From assembly GCA_017623055.1 (NCBI GenBank), contig JAGAPX010000024.1, forward strand, positions 1 to 51,422: DNA of 51,422 nucleotides. Direction: 5' to 3'. The notes beneath the pieces are model-generated. The model was given only the letters and a program-made list of their open reading frames with translations, did not search any database and had not been told where the DNA came from. Made by a program: the position numbers and the translations under genes. Positions 18,595-25,948 of this stretch are shown here, one piece after another; the stretch's first letter is position 1, and each line of letters begins with the position of its first letter. This DNA comes from Phascolarctobacterium sp. GTDB taxonomy: Bacteria > Bacillota > Negativicutes > Acidaminococcales > Acidaminococcaceae.

Positions 18595-20616
18595 ATGGAA
18601 GAAAAGACCATATTGAATAGACGCTATGAAATCCTCCGTACTATCGGACAAGGTGGCATGGCTGAAGTTTTTTTGGCACATGATATTTTGCTTGACCGCG
18701 AAGTTGCCATTAAGGTGTTGCGTGACCAGTTCGTTGCAGATAAAGCGCTTGTGGAACAGTTCCGCAGGGAAGCAAAATCTGCGGCGAAGTTAAAGCACCC
18801 TTATATCATTAATGTGTATGACGTAGTTTCCGAGGGTGATAAAGAATACATTGTTATGGAATATGTGGAAGGCATTACCTTGAAGGATTATCTACAAGAC
18901 AATAAGCTTTCCGTAAGCGCAGTTCTGGAAATTGGCGTACGCTTGGCAGATGCACTGCAGCACGCTCATAGCAAGAACATTATTCACTGCGATATTAAAC
19001 CCCAAAATATTTTGGTTGATAAAAATTTGAATCCCAGAATTGCAGATTTTGGCATTGCCAAGATGGTAAGCAATCAAACCATAGTCTATACCTCTACCGT
19101 AATGGGTTCTGTTCATTATCTTTCTCCGGAGCAAGCAACCGGTAGACAGGTTACTGCTTCCAGTGACGTGTATTCCTTGGGCGTAGTGCTTTTTGAAATG
19201 CTTACTGGCAAAGTTCCCTTTGATGGCGAAACTGCTGTTGCCGTTGCTATGATGCATGCGGAAAAACAAGTACCGCCTTTGAGCGATTACTTGGCTGATG
19301 TTCCCGAAGGCTTGCAAGCAATTTTGGATAAGGCTTTGGCGAAGAACCCTGCGGATAGATATATGAACGCAGGCTCTCTGCGTAGGGATTTGCTGGATTT
19401 GAAAATGCGCTTGTTCCCCTTCAGCAGCAACGATTACATGAAGGAAATGACCATCGCCATTCCTCAAAATAAAAATCTGTCCGAAACTGAAGCTGATGGT
19501 GCTACTGTAATCATGGCACCTGTACGCACTAAAGTTGAAGAAATTAATGAAGAACCCATAGGTGAAGACGAAATGGCGAGAAGAAGGAAGAAAAAGAAAT
19601 TCAAATTAGGCTTTAACAATTTTATGATTTTGGCAACCATCGTGGTGGTGCTTATTTCTGTAGCAGCAAACTTTATCTTTGGCAGCAGTCGTGCCGTAGT
19701 TGTTGTGCCTAATGTTGTAAAGATGACCGTTGTAGAAGCCCAAAACCTTTTGGAAGAGAAGAAGTTTATTGTTGACTTGGAAGAAGGCTTTGGTGAAGAC
19801 GTACAACCTGGTACTGTTATGAAGCAAACTCCTGCTGCCGGTGAAGAACGTAAAGAAGGCAGTAAGATTCTTTTGATTGTAAGCAAGGGCGCAGAACTGA
19901 AGAGCGTTCCCGAAGTTCGCACCATGAGCCTAGAAAAAGCAACCCGCTTCATTGAACACGCAGGCTTTGAGGTTGGCGAAGTTAGCAGAAAATACGTGCG
20001 TACTGAAATCATTGGTACCGTACTTAGCCAACAGCCTAAAGGTGCAAGCAAGCTTCCTAAAGGCAGCAAAATTAACTTGGTAATCAACGAAGGCGACAAA
20101 CCCGTTCCCAATCTTGTAGGCAAAAAGGTTAAAGAAGCAGAAAAGCTTTTGAAGGCTGCAGGCTTGCGTTTGGGCGAAGTTCGCTACGTTGAAGATAAAC
20201 CTGCCAAAGACACCGTTGTTAGCACAAGTCCTATGGCTGGTCAAAAAATTGTTGAGTTTGAAAAAGTTGACTTAACCGTATCTGACGGCGAAGCAAGCAA
20301 GCCTAAAGATGTTTACGTTGACTTTAACCTTACCGTTGATAAATTGGTAGGCTATATTGATACCTACGATAAAGACAAGAAAAAAGAAGCCGAAAATATT
20401 AAAAAACGCAACGAACTTTACGGCAACTATCTGAAAAAGAACAAGGATAGAAAATATGCTTTGCAAATTTACGTTGTAGATGATAAGGGCAGAGACCTTG
20501 TCTTTAGCGGTAAAAAGAAAATTGGCGAAAATGTTCGCAAGAAAACTAGCATCGTTGGCAACGCACGTATTAAAGTGTATGCTGACGGCAGCTTGATTGA
20601 GGATAAATCTCTGTGA
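18595..20616 (+). CDS. prkC: PASTA-domain Ser/Thr kinase (PrkC/PknB type)
   Basis: Single-pass membrane kinase that senses cell-wall fragments through extracellular PASTA domains and controls envelope growth. The 673-aa protein has an N-terminal kinase domain (glycine loop GQGGMAEVF at 18-26, K40, catalytic loop HCDIKPQN at 131-138, DFG at 151-153), a basic stretch RRRKKKKF, one membrane helix near residues 340-360, then three PASTA repeats and a unique C-terminal domain of about 105 residues. The usual HRD is HCD here, so it lacks the arginine typical of activation-loop-regulated kinases. ATG 18595 has GGAGG 9 bases upstream; ATG 18586 is too close. Confidence 0.95.
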   Translation: MEEKTILNRRYEILRTIGQGGMAEVFLAHDILLDREVAIKVLRDQFVADKALVEQFRREAKSAAKLKHPYIINVYDVVSEGDKEYIVMEYVEGITLKDYLQDNKLSVSAVLEIGVRLADALQHAHSKNIIHCDIKPQNILVDKNLNPRIADFGIAKMVSNQTIVYTSTVMGSVHYLSPEQATGRQVTASSDVYSLGVVLFEMLTGKVPFDGETAVAVAMMHAEKQVPPLSDYLADVPEGLQAILDKALAKNPADRYMNAGSLRRDLLDLKMRLFPFSSNDYMKEMTIAIPQNKNLSETEADGATVIMAPVRTKVEEINEEPIGEDEMARRRKKKKFKLGFNNFMILATIVVVLISVAANFIFGSSRAVVVVPNVVKMTVVEAQNLLEEKKFIVDLEEGFGEDVQPGTVMKQTPAAGEERKEGSKILLIVSKGAELKSVPEVRTMSLEKATRFIEHAGFEVGEVSRKYVRTEIIGTVLSQQPKGASKLPKGSKINLVINEGDKPVPNLVGKKVKEAEKLLKAAGLRLGEVRYVEDKPAKDTVVSTSPMAGQKIVEFEKVDLTVSDGEASKPKDVYVDFNLTVDKLVGYIDTYDKDKKKEAENIKKRNELYGNYLKKNKDRKYALQIYVVDDKGRDLVFSGKKKIGENVRKKTSIVGNARIKVYADGSLIEDKSL

Positions 20617-21506
20617 GTGAATTACAAGGACGAGTTTTAAAAAATTATAACGGTTACTACTACGTAAGCGTGGAAGATAAAATCTACACCTGCAAGGTCA
20701 AAGGCAAGATGAAGCAAAACCGCTTCTCTTTGGCTACGGGTGATATGGTTAGCTTCCAAATGGGTGAGAAGGACGAAGGCATGATTAAAAAGGTTTTGCC
20801 TCGCAAGAACTTTTTGCTGCGTCCTACCATTGCCAACCTTGACCTTTTGGTTGTAACCTTTGCCTGTGCTTCTCCTGATTTCAGCTACATTTTGGCAGAT
20901 AAACTTTTTGCCTTGGCAGAACTGGCGAAGATTCCGGCAATCCTGGTGCTGAACAAAAAAGACCTTGCTCCCGCTGGCTTGATTGATGAAGTAAAGGCAA
21001 CCTACGAGAAGATTGGCTACGAGGTATTTGCCATTTCTGCAGATAATGACGAGGGCATTGAACCCTTGCGTGAAAAACTGCGTGGCAAGATTTGCGCCTT
21101 TGGCGGACCTTCGGGCGTAGGCAAGTCATCTACCATCAACGCCATCGATAGTAGCGTAGACCTTAGAACTGGCGAAGTAAGCGAAAAGATTGGACGTGGC
21201 AAGCACACCACCCGCTATGCACAGCTTTTGCCCTTTGCCGAAGGTTACATTGCTGATACCCCGGGTTTTGGCAATTTGCTCTTTGAAGATTTTGACGAAA
21301 AGAACTTGGTAGATTGCTTTAGAGAGTTTGCTGAATACGAGGACGGTTGTAAATTTTGTCCCTGCACTCATACTCACGAGCCTGTGTGTGGTGTAAAAGC
21401 GGCAGTAGCAAATGACGAGATTGCCGCCAGCCGTTACCAATCATATTTAGACATTCTTCAGGAAATAAAAGAAATTAAAGAGAAAGAGGGAAAACGTTTA
21501 TGGTAA
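20613..21506 (+). CDS. rsgA: Ribosome small-subunit-dependent GTPase RsgA
   Basis: GTPase that checks late 30S maturation. The 297-aa protein has an N-terminal OB fold (about residues 1-70), a circularly permuted GTPase domain with NKKD (G4) before GPSGVGKSS (G1) and DTPGFG (G3), and a C-terminal zinc site [16 protein letters not shown]. The GTG start overlaps the kinase stop and has GAGG at proper distance. This gene after prkC and before rpe is standard for Firmicutes. Confidence 0.96.
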   Translation: MSELQGRVLKNYNGYYYVSVEDKIYTCKVKGKMKQNRFSLATGDMVSFQMGEKDEGMIKKVLPRKNFLLRPTIANLDLLVVTFACASPDFSYILADKLFALAELAKIPAILVLNKKDLAPAGLIDEVKATYEKIGYEVFAISADNDEGIEPLREKLRGKICAFGGPSGVGKSSTINAIDSSVDLRTGEVSEKIGRGKHTTRYAQLLPFAEGYIADTPGFGNLLFEDFDEKNLVDCFREFAEYEDGCKFCPCTHTHEPVCGVKAAVANDEIAASRYQSYLDILQEIKEIKEKEGKRLW

Positions 21507-22141
21507 AAATTGCTCCTTCCATTTTGTCTGCGAACTTTGCATTTTTGGCAGACGAGATTAAAAAAATTGAAGTTGCCGGTGCTGACTGGGTGCATATTGA
21601 CGTAATGGACGGTCAATTTGTACCGAACTTGACCTTTGGCGCTCCCGTAGTTAAATGCATTCGCAAAACTACTGATATGTTCTTTGACTGCCATCTGATG
21701 GTAGAACAACCTGAAAAATACATTGCTGATTTCAAGGCTGCAGGCGCTGACCAAATCGTAGTGCACGTGGAAACCACTAAGCATTTGCACCGCTGCATCC
21801 AACAAATTAAAGCAGAAGGTATGAAAGCTGGCGTGTCCTTGAACCCTGCAACTCCCCTCTGTACTGTGGAAGAAATCCTGCCCTACGTTGACATGGTTCT
21901 CTTGATGAGCGTTAACCCCGGCTTTGGCGGTCAAAGCTTTATCGAAAGCACCGTTCCTAAAATTGCACGCTTGCGTAAAATGATTGATGATGCTGGTCTT
22001 AATGTTGACATTCAAGTTGACGGTGGCATCAACGATAAAACTGCTGTACTGGTAAAAGAAGCTGGCGCTACTGTTTTGGTAGCAGGCTCCTATGTTTATG
22101 GTGCGCAGGATGTTAAAGCTGCAATTGAAAGCTTAAGATAA
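21500..22141 (+). CDS. rpe: Ribulose-phosphate 3-epimerase
   Basis: Pentose-phosphate enzyme interconverting ribulose 5-phosphate and xylulose 5-phosphate. The 213-aa TIM-barrel protein shows [62 protein letters not shown] and DGGINDKTA, with the metal-binding His/Asp residues in place. It overlaps rsgA by 7 bases and ends at a terminator, closing the operon that began at def. Confidence 0.98.
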   Translation: MVKIAPSILSANFAFLADEIKKIEVAGADWVHIDVMDGQFVPNLTFGAPVVKCIRKTTDMFFDCHLMVEQPEKYIADFKAAGADQIVVHVETTKHLHRCIQQIKAEGMKAGVSLNPATPLCTVEEILPYVDMVLLMSVNPGFGGQSFIESTVPKIARLRKMIDDAGLNVDIQVDGGINDKTAVLVKEAGATVLVAGSYVYGAQDVKAAIESLR

Positions 22142-22172
22142 AAGCACGATAAGCCCTGCTCGTAATGATATG

Positions 22173-22212
22173 TACCCTCTTTTCTGGACAATCAGTAAAG
22201 AGGGTATTTTTG
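22173..22212 (+). terminator. Terminator after rpe
   Basis: Stem TACCCTCTTT (22173-22182) with AAAGAGGGTA (22197-22206), then a T run. Confidence 0.85.
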
Positions 22213-22236
22213 TTTGGTGCACTGTGTTTTCTCCTT

Positions 22237-22347
22237 TCACTCTTATAGTGGGGTAAAAAATGGTAAATCGGCAAAAACGACTCAAAAAAATTTTTTTTTT
22301 TGTAAAATTTGCCGATTTGGCAAAAATCGACCCACTATATTAGTGAG
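22237..22347. repeat. 111-bp nested inverted-repeat element
   Basis: Two arms face each other across an A7/T11 core. The outer arms are TCACTCTTATAGTGGGG (22237-22253) and CCCACTATATTAGTGAG (22331-22347). The inner arms are AAATCGGCAAA (22265-22275) and TTTGCCGATTT (22308-22318), a perfect 11-base match. It contains no credible gene. It could be a miniature mobile or REP-like element, or a structured RNA. It lies between the rpe terminator and the adhesin promoter. Confidence 0.7.
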
Positions 22348-22521
22348 ATTCTTTTTTCCTTCTCCTTCTTTTATAAAATTTTCTTGCTCTTCCTTATTTT
22401 CTTGCCCTGTATCAAGAAAAGCGTAGCTTTTCCTCATTGTTCCCTATTCTTACTATAAGCTTGTAGTATATATAAATTAAAAACGCTATACTCAAAACTG
22501 AAAAATAGTGTACTTCTGACT
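22348..22521. other. AT-rich noncoding stretch upstream of the adhesin promoter
   Basis: The first half is almost all pyrimidine on the + strand (22348-22410). A perfect 7-base hairpin GAAAAGC-gta-GCTTTTC lies at 22416-22432 and a palindrome at 22451-22468. No reading frame here has a ribosome site or protein-like composition. Confidence 0.6.
22451..22468. promoter_or_regulatory. 18-bp near-perfect palindrome, candidate operator
   Basis: TACTATAAGCTTGTAGTA equals its reverse complement except for one symmetric pair of positions. It is about 53 bases upstream of the adhesin -35 box, a reasonable place for an activator or repressor site. The binding protein is unknown. Confidence 0.45.
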
Positions 22522-22551
22522 TGACCAAATGCTTTTTTTTTTTAGTACAAT
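22522..22551 (+). promoter_or_regulatory. Adhesin promoter with a T10 tract in the spacer
   Basis: TTGACC (22522-22527) and TACAAT (22546-22551) are separated by 18 bases that include ten consecutive T (22534-22543). Loss of one T would give the optimal 17-base spacing. A transcript from here would have a leader of about 95 bases before the gene. Confidence 0.65.
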
Positions 22552-22655
22552 ATGCATAGAAACAGACCTTGAAGAAATGTAAAAGATGTATTTGTCTTTT
22601 TAGCCTGTGGGTAGTGCAGACTATGATATAAAAAGCTTTCAAGGAGGCGTAAACT

Positions 22656-24263
22656 ATGAAAAAGAATTTGGCGAAACGGATAGTATTAGGGCTTTTAACC
22701 GGTGCTGTGCTGATGAGCAGTAGTGTTGCTTGGGCGGAGGTAGAATACGGTTATAAAATTGACCTTAATGAAAAATATCTAACAGAGCATATACCTGACG
22801 ATAGTCTTTCTATAGGTGGGTATATGTCCGAAAGAGTAACTAATGGTGAAGACGTAACAGAACAAGGCTCTGTAAGAAGTGTAGCTATAGGTGTGGGGAG
22901 TCAAGTTGGTAGTATTGTGAATAATGTGCGTAATGATTGCCCTGATAGTGTTGCCTTAGGTTATTATGCTGGAGTGGATGGTACTGGTGGCACTGCTATT
23001 GGTAGTAAGGCTAAAGCCAATGGAGAAAATAGTGTTGCTTTGGGTTATGGTTCCATTGCAAGTGAAGAGAACGTAGTGAGTGTAGGTTATGGTACTACTC
23101 TAAACGGTGTTGGTGTTGCCTATAGAAGAATCGTCAATGTAGCAGAGGGTAATGATACCTATGATGCTGTAAATGTAGGGCAGTTGCAAGAAGTTAAAGA
23201 CATAGTTGGTACTGGGGAAGTAGTAACAAATGGTTCAGGCATTACTTGCATTACTAATGGTGAAACTTTAACAGACACAGTTAGGAATTTGGCAAATGCA
23301 GTACATACAAATTGGGACGGTCTTTATGCTAAAACTGGCAGTGCGGACTTCTCTGGTGGAATTTACAGCGAACGTGTAAGGAATGCATCAGATTTGACTG
23401 ATGCAGTCAACAAATTGGATACTGCGTTAGGAAAGGTTTATACTAAGACAGAAGCTGATGCAAAGTTTGTAAAAATTGGAGAAAATAATGTTATAAATAA
23501 TAGCATAACAATTAATGAAAACAGTTCAGAAAATCCTGTTACTATTGGTTCTGAAGGCATCACTGTAGGGACTAACTCTGCTCGCATTGATGGTTCTGGT
23601 TTCTATGTTTGGGGACAAGGTGATACTAGTAATCATAATAAAGCACAAGCTATAGCATCTATGACAGAAGAGGGCAAAATTAAAGGTGCTGGCGGTAAGT
23701 TTGAAGTTGGTACTGACGGTAGTGTAAAAGCTGCTGATGGTGCGTTTACAGTTGCTGCTAACGGTAATGTAACTGGTGGCACTTATAACGGTGTAGATAT
23801 TCAAGCATTGGCTAATAGCGTTGCAAGTAATGATGCTGTTGCAGGCATTAACCAACGACTCGAAAAAACCAACGCTAAAATCAACAAGGTAGGCGCAGGC
23901 GCAGCTGCTTTGGCAGCTCTCCATCCGCTGGATTATGACCCTGATGACAAGCTTACTTTTAGCGCAGGCATGGGTAATTACGCAGGCGAAAACGCAGCAG
24001 CTTTAGGTGCCTTCTATCGTCCTAACGAAAAATTTATGTTAAGCCTTGGTGGCACCATGGGTAACGGCGAAAATATGGTTAACCTTGGCTTGTCCATCGG
24101 CTTGGATAAAGCAAGTGGCTTTGCGAAGATGAGCAAACGTGAGCTTATCCAAGAGGTAAATGCTGTTAAAGCAGAAAACGAAGCTATGAAAGACCAGCTG
24201 GCAAATGCAGATGAACGTATTGCTAAACTGGAAGCTTTGGTTGCACAATTGGTTGCTAAATAA
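22656..24263 (+). CDS. YadA-like trimeric autotransporter adhesin
   Basis: A 535-aa outer-membrane surface protein. It has a signal peptide (about residues 1-27, cut after AWA), a YadA head with left-handed beta-roll repeats of the SVALGYG / TAIGSKAKANGENSVALG type (about 75-150), a neck motif (RRIVNVAEGNDTYDAVNVGQL region, 158-178), a stalk, and a C-terminal YadA anchor (about 405-488: AALAALHPLDYDPDDKLTF, AGENAAALGAFYRPNEKFML, NLGLSIGLD). Unusually, the anchor is followed by a 47-residue coiled coil (VNAVKAENEAMKDQL, DERIAKLEALVAQL) instead of ending at the barrel. A strong ribosome site (AAGGAGG) precedes ATG 22656. Its promoter has a homopolymer spacer. Confidence 0.92.
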   Translation: MKKNLAKRIVLGLLTGAVLMSSSVAWAEVEYGYKIDLNEKYLTEHIPDDSLSIGGYMSERVTNGEDVTEQGSVRSVAIGVGSQVGSIVNNVRNDCPDSVALGYYAGVDGTGGTAIGSKAKANGENSVALGYGSIASEENVVSVGYGTTLNGVGVAYRRIVNVAEGNDTYDAVNVGQLQEVKDIVGTGEVVTNGSGITCITNGETLTDTVRNLANAVHTNWDGLYAKTGSADFSGGIYSERVRNASDLTDAVNKLDTALGKVYTKTEADAKFVKIGENNVINNSITINENSSENPVTIGSEGITVGTNSARIDGSGFYVWGQGDTSNHNKAQAIASMTEEGKIKGAGGKFEVGTDGSVKAADGAFTVAANGNVTGGTYNGVDIQALANSVASNDAVAGINQRLEKTNAKINKVGAGAAALAALHPLDYDPDDKLTFSAGMGNYAGENAAALGAFYRPNEKFMLSLGGTMGNGENMVNLGLSIGLDKASGFAKMSKRELIQEVNAVKAENEAMKDQLANADERIAKLEALVAQLVAK

Positions 24264-24268
24264 TATAG

Positions 24269-24331
24269 TCTTTAGGCGGTGAAGTAGATACCAACTGGCA
24301 ATGGAACTTGGGCGTACGCTATAGTTTCTAA
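24269..24331 (+). pseudogene. Relic of an outer-membrane beta-barrel C-terminus
   Basis: Just after the adhesin stop, in another frame, the sequence reads SLGGEVDTNWQWNLGVRYSF followed by TAA. This is a typical last beta-strand of an outer-membrane protein, ending in the aromatic Phe of the BAM signal. It has no start codon and a stop precedes it directly. It is most likely the remaining end of a porin-like or autotransporter gene replaced or truncated by recombination. A frameshifted alternative ending of the adhesin itself cannot be excluded. Confidence 0.55.
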
Positions 24332-24365
24332 TTTCTAAATTCACAATTAGTTCATTTTCTTGCCC

Positions 24366-24393
24366 TTGTTCTCTCACAGCTATGTTGTATACT
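24366..24393 (+). promoter_or_regulatory. Promoter of candidate small RNA
   Basis: TTGTTC (24366-24371), 16-base spacer, TATACT (24388-24393); no gene follows before the terminator about 100 bases later. Confidence 0.5.
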
Positions 24394-24399
24394 AAAGAC

Positions 24400-24499
24400 G
24401 TAGCAAGGAAGACTTGCTACAAACCCTTCCCATCAAATTCATCATAAACAGCTTTCCTAGAGGAACCACTCGCGCACATCCCCTGCGAGTGGTTTTCTC
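24400..24499 (+). ncRNA. Candidate ~100-nt small RNA
   Basis: The putative transcript starts with a perfect 8-base stem GTAGCAAG / CTTGCTAC (24400-24420). It continues with an unpaired C-rich CCCTTCCC segment and a small TTCC-taga-GGAA hairpin, and ends in the terminator stem AACCACTCGC / GCGAGTGGTT with a T-rich tail. It has a promoter and terminator but no open reading frame with a ribosome site. It matches no RNA family I recognise. Confidence 0.45.
24464..24499 (+). terminator. Terminator downstream of the adhesin locus
   Basis: Perfect 10-base stem AACCACTCGC (24464-24473) / GCGAGTGGTT (24485-24494) with a TTCTCTTT tail. Confidence 0.85.
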
Positions 24500-24617
24500 T
24501 TTGTGTAGAAAAAGTTTTTTGCAATGCAGGGTATTTGCTTTGTAACAGAGTAATATATTATAAAAGACGAAGTGGTTATATCATTGGTTTTAAGATAAAT
24601 ATTTATGGAGGCTTGTT

Positions 24618-25220
24618 ATGAAAATTTTTGATATATCTCAAGAGGTTTTGGGCTGTGAGGTTTACCCTGGCGACCCTGCTCCGCAAAGCCAACTGCTTGC
24701 TGATATGAGCAAGGGTGATTTATACAACTTAACTGCTTTTAGTATGTGCGTCCATAATGGTACTCACATTGACGCACCCTTTCATTTTTTCCAAGAGGGG
24801 AAAGCTGTAGATGAAATGCTGCTGGAAACTTTTGTTGGACCAGCTTACGTAGTTGAGCATCGTGGAATTGTTACTGCAGATGATGCAGAGATGATTTTGG
24901 AAAAGGCAGAACAGGCGCACTGGGAGGCACGAGAAAGAATTTTGATCAAGGGCGAGGCGATAGTTTCTTTAGAAGCAGCAGAGGTATTTGCTTCGGAGGG
25001 TATATTGCTTTTGGGTAACGAAGCTCAAACTGTTGGACCGGAAGATGCTCCTATGGAAGTTCATCAAGCGTTGCTTGGCGCAGAAATTGTTTTGTTAGAG
25101 GGTGTTCGTTTGCAAAATGTTCCTGAAGGAGCATATCTTTTGAACGCAGCACCCCTTAATTTATCAGGAGCTGACGGCGCGCCCTGCAGGGCAATTCTTT
25201 TGGAGCTGCCTTGTTGGTAA
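24618..25220 (+). CDS. Cyclase-family (kynurenine formamidase-like) metal hydrolase, short form
   Basis: A 200-aa cyclase-family protein beginning with FDISQEVLGCEVYPGDP and carrying the metal-binding motif HNGTHIDAPFHFF (about residues 48-60). Its late CxAILLELP-type segment also fits the family. A GGAGG site precedes ATG 24618. It is about 55 residues shorter than the relative at 5674 and is not a close duplicate. It stands alone, with a possible promoter TTGCTT/TATAAA at 24535-24564. Substrate unknown. Confidence 0.85.
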   Translation: MKIFDISQEVLGCEVYPGDPAPQSQLLADMSKGDLYNLTAFSMCVHNGTHIDAPFHFFQEGKAVDEMLLETFVGPAYVVEHRGIVTADDAEMILEKAEQAHWEARERILIKGEAIVSLEAAEVFASEGILLLGNEAQTVGPEDAPMEVHQALLGAEIVLLEGVRLQNVPEGAYLLNAAPLNLSGADGAPCRAILLELPCW

Positions 25221-25265
25221 AAATGCGTAACGGAAAATAATTTTCAATTTCGACACAAAAGCATA

Positions 25266-25294
25266 TTGCACAAGTGGGAATACTCTGTTATAAT
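25266..25294 (+). promoter_or_regulatory. Promoter of the secreted-protein gene
   Basis: TTGCAC (25266-25271), 17-base spacer, TATAAT (25289-25294). A perfect stem CTAACC-gtaa-GGTTAG (25311-25326) follows in the leader, 10 bases before the ribosome site. Confidence 0.7.
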
Positions 25295-25351
25295 TAAGAC
25301 AAGAAGAAAACTAACCGTAAGGTTAGAATAAACTCGAAGGAGTTGAAAATT

Positions 25352-25804
25352 ATGAAAAAAATGATGTTAGGATTACTCGCTGCAATGGTAATGAGCGTAG
25401 CAATTGAAGCTCCCGTTTCCGCGCATGAATATAACCCCTTTAAAGACGCTTATAAAGTAGCATCCCACCGTGAACAAGTTCCCGGCAAAGTGCAATTCGT
25501 ATATGTTCTCGTAGATGAAAAAGAAGCACCGCTCGCTGGTGCAACCTTGGAATATGTTGACCATGACGGTGTGGTTGAAAGTGTAAAAGCTGATGCTGAC
25601 GGCAAGGTTCGTCTCTCTTACACCAAGGGTTTGCCCTTCGTACAACTTAGAGGCGTAAAACTTGACGGCAAGCTGCTTCCGGCAATCGGTGAAGATATCA
25701 CCGCTGATGCTGACCGTGAAGATATCCGCAAAGGCGACGTTGAATACTTCGTACTGCAAAAAGATTCTCGTAAAAACGTAGTGTACGTTTTTGACGCAGA
25801 CTGA
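25352..25804 (+). CDS. Secreted protein of unknown function
   Basis: A 150-aa protein with a clear signal peptide (MKKMMLGLLAAMVMSVAIEA, likely cut near VSA-HEY). The mature part has a fold-like repeat of beta-strands: VPGKVQFVYVLVDEKEAPLAGATLEYVD, DADGKVRLSYT. This is reminiscent of carboxypeptidase-regulatory or Ig-like (SpaA/CnaB) modules, so an extracytoplasmic binding role is possible. The ATG at 25352 has AAGGAG 9 bases upstream. It has its own promoter and terminator, so it is monocistronic. In a diderm it would be periplasmic. I do not recognise the family. Confidence 0.75.
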   Translation: MKKMMLGLLAAMVMSVAIEAPVSAHEYNPFKDAYKVASHREQVPGKVQFVYVLVDEKEAPLAGATLEYVDHDGVVESVKADADGKVRLSYTKGLPFVQLRGVKLDGKLLPAIGEDITADADREDIRKGDVEYFVLQKDSRKNVVYVFDAD

Positions 25805-25828
25805 GTTAGATAATCTCCCTCCAAATCA

Positions 25829-25866
25829 AAAGAAGTACCGAGTGAAAACTCGGTGCTTCTTTTTTA
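25829..25866 (+). terminator. Terminator after the secreted-protein gene
   Basis: Long stem AAGAAGTACCGAGT / ACTCGGTGCTTCTT with a GAAA loop and a T run. Confidence 0.88.
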
Positions 25867-25948
25867 ATATGTTTAAAGGTTTTTTTATGATGTTTATTGA
25901 ATTAGTAATAGATGAATTGTGCGTAGTATAAAGTAAGGAGGTGCAAAG

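Noticed and set aside
22214-22426. 70-aa frame through the inverted-repeat element
   Set aside because: It is made of the A/T homopolymers and repeat arms; no ribosome site and no protein character.
22412-22642. 76-aa minus-strand frame upstream of the adhesin
   Set aside because: Lies across the adhesin promoter and leader, starts without a ribosome site and is rich in low-complexity residues.
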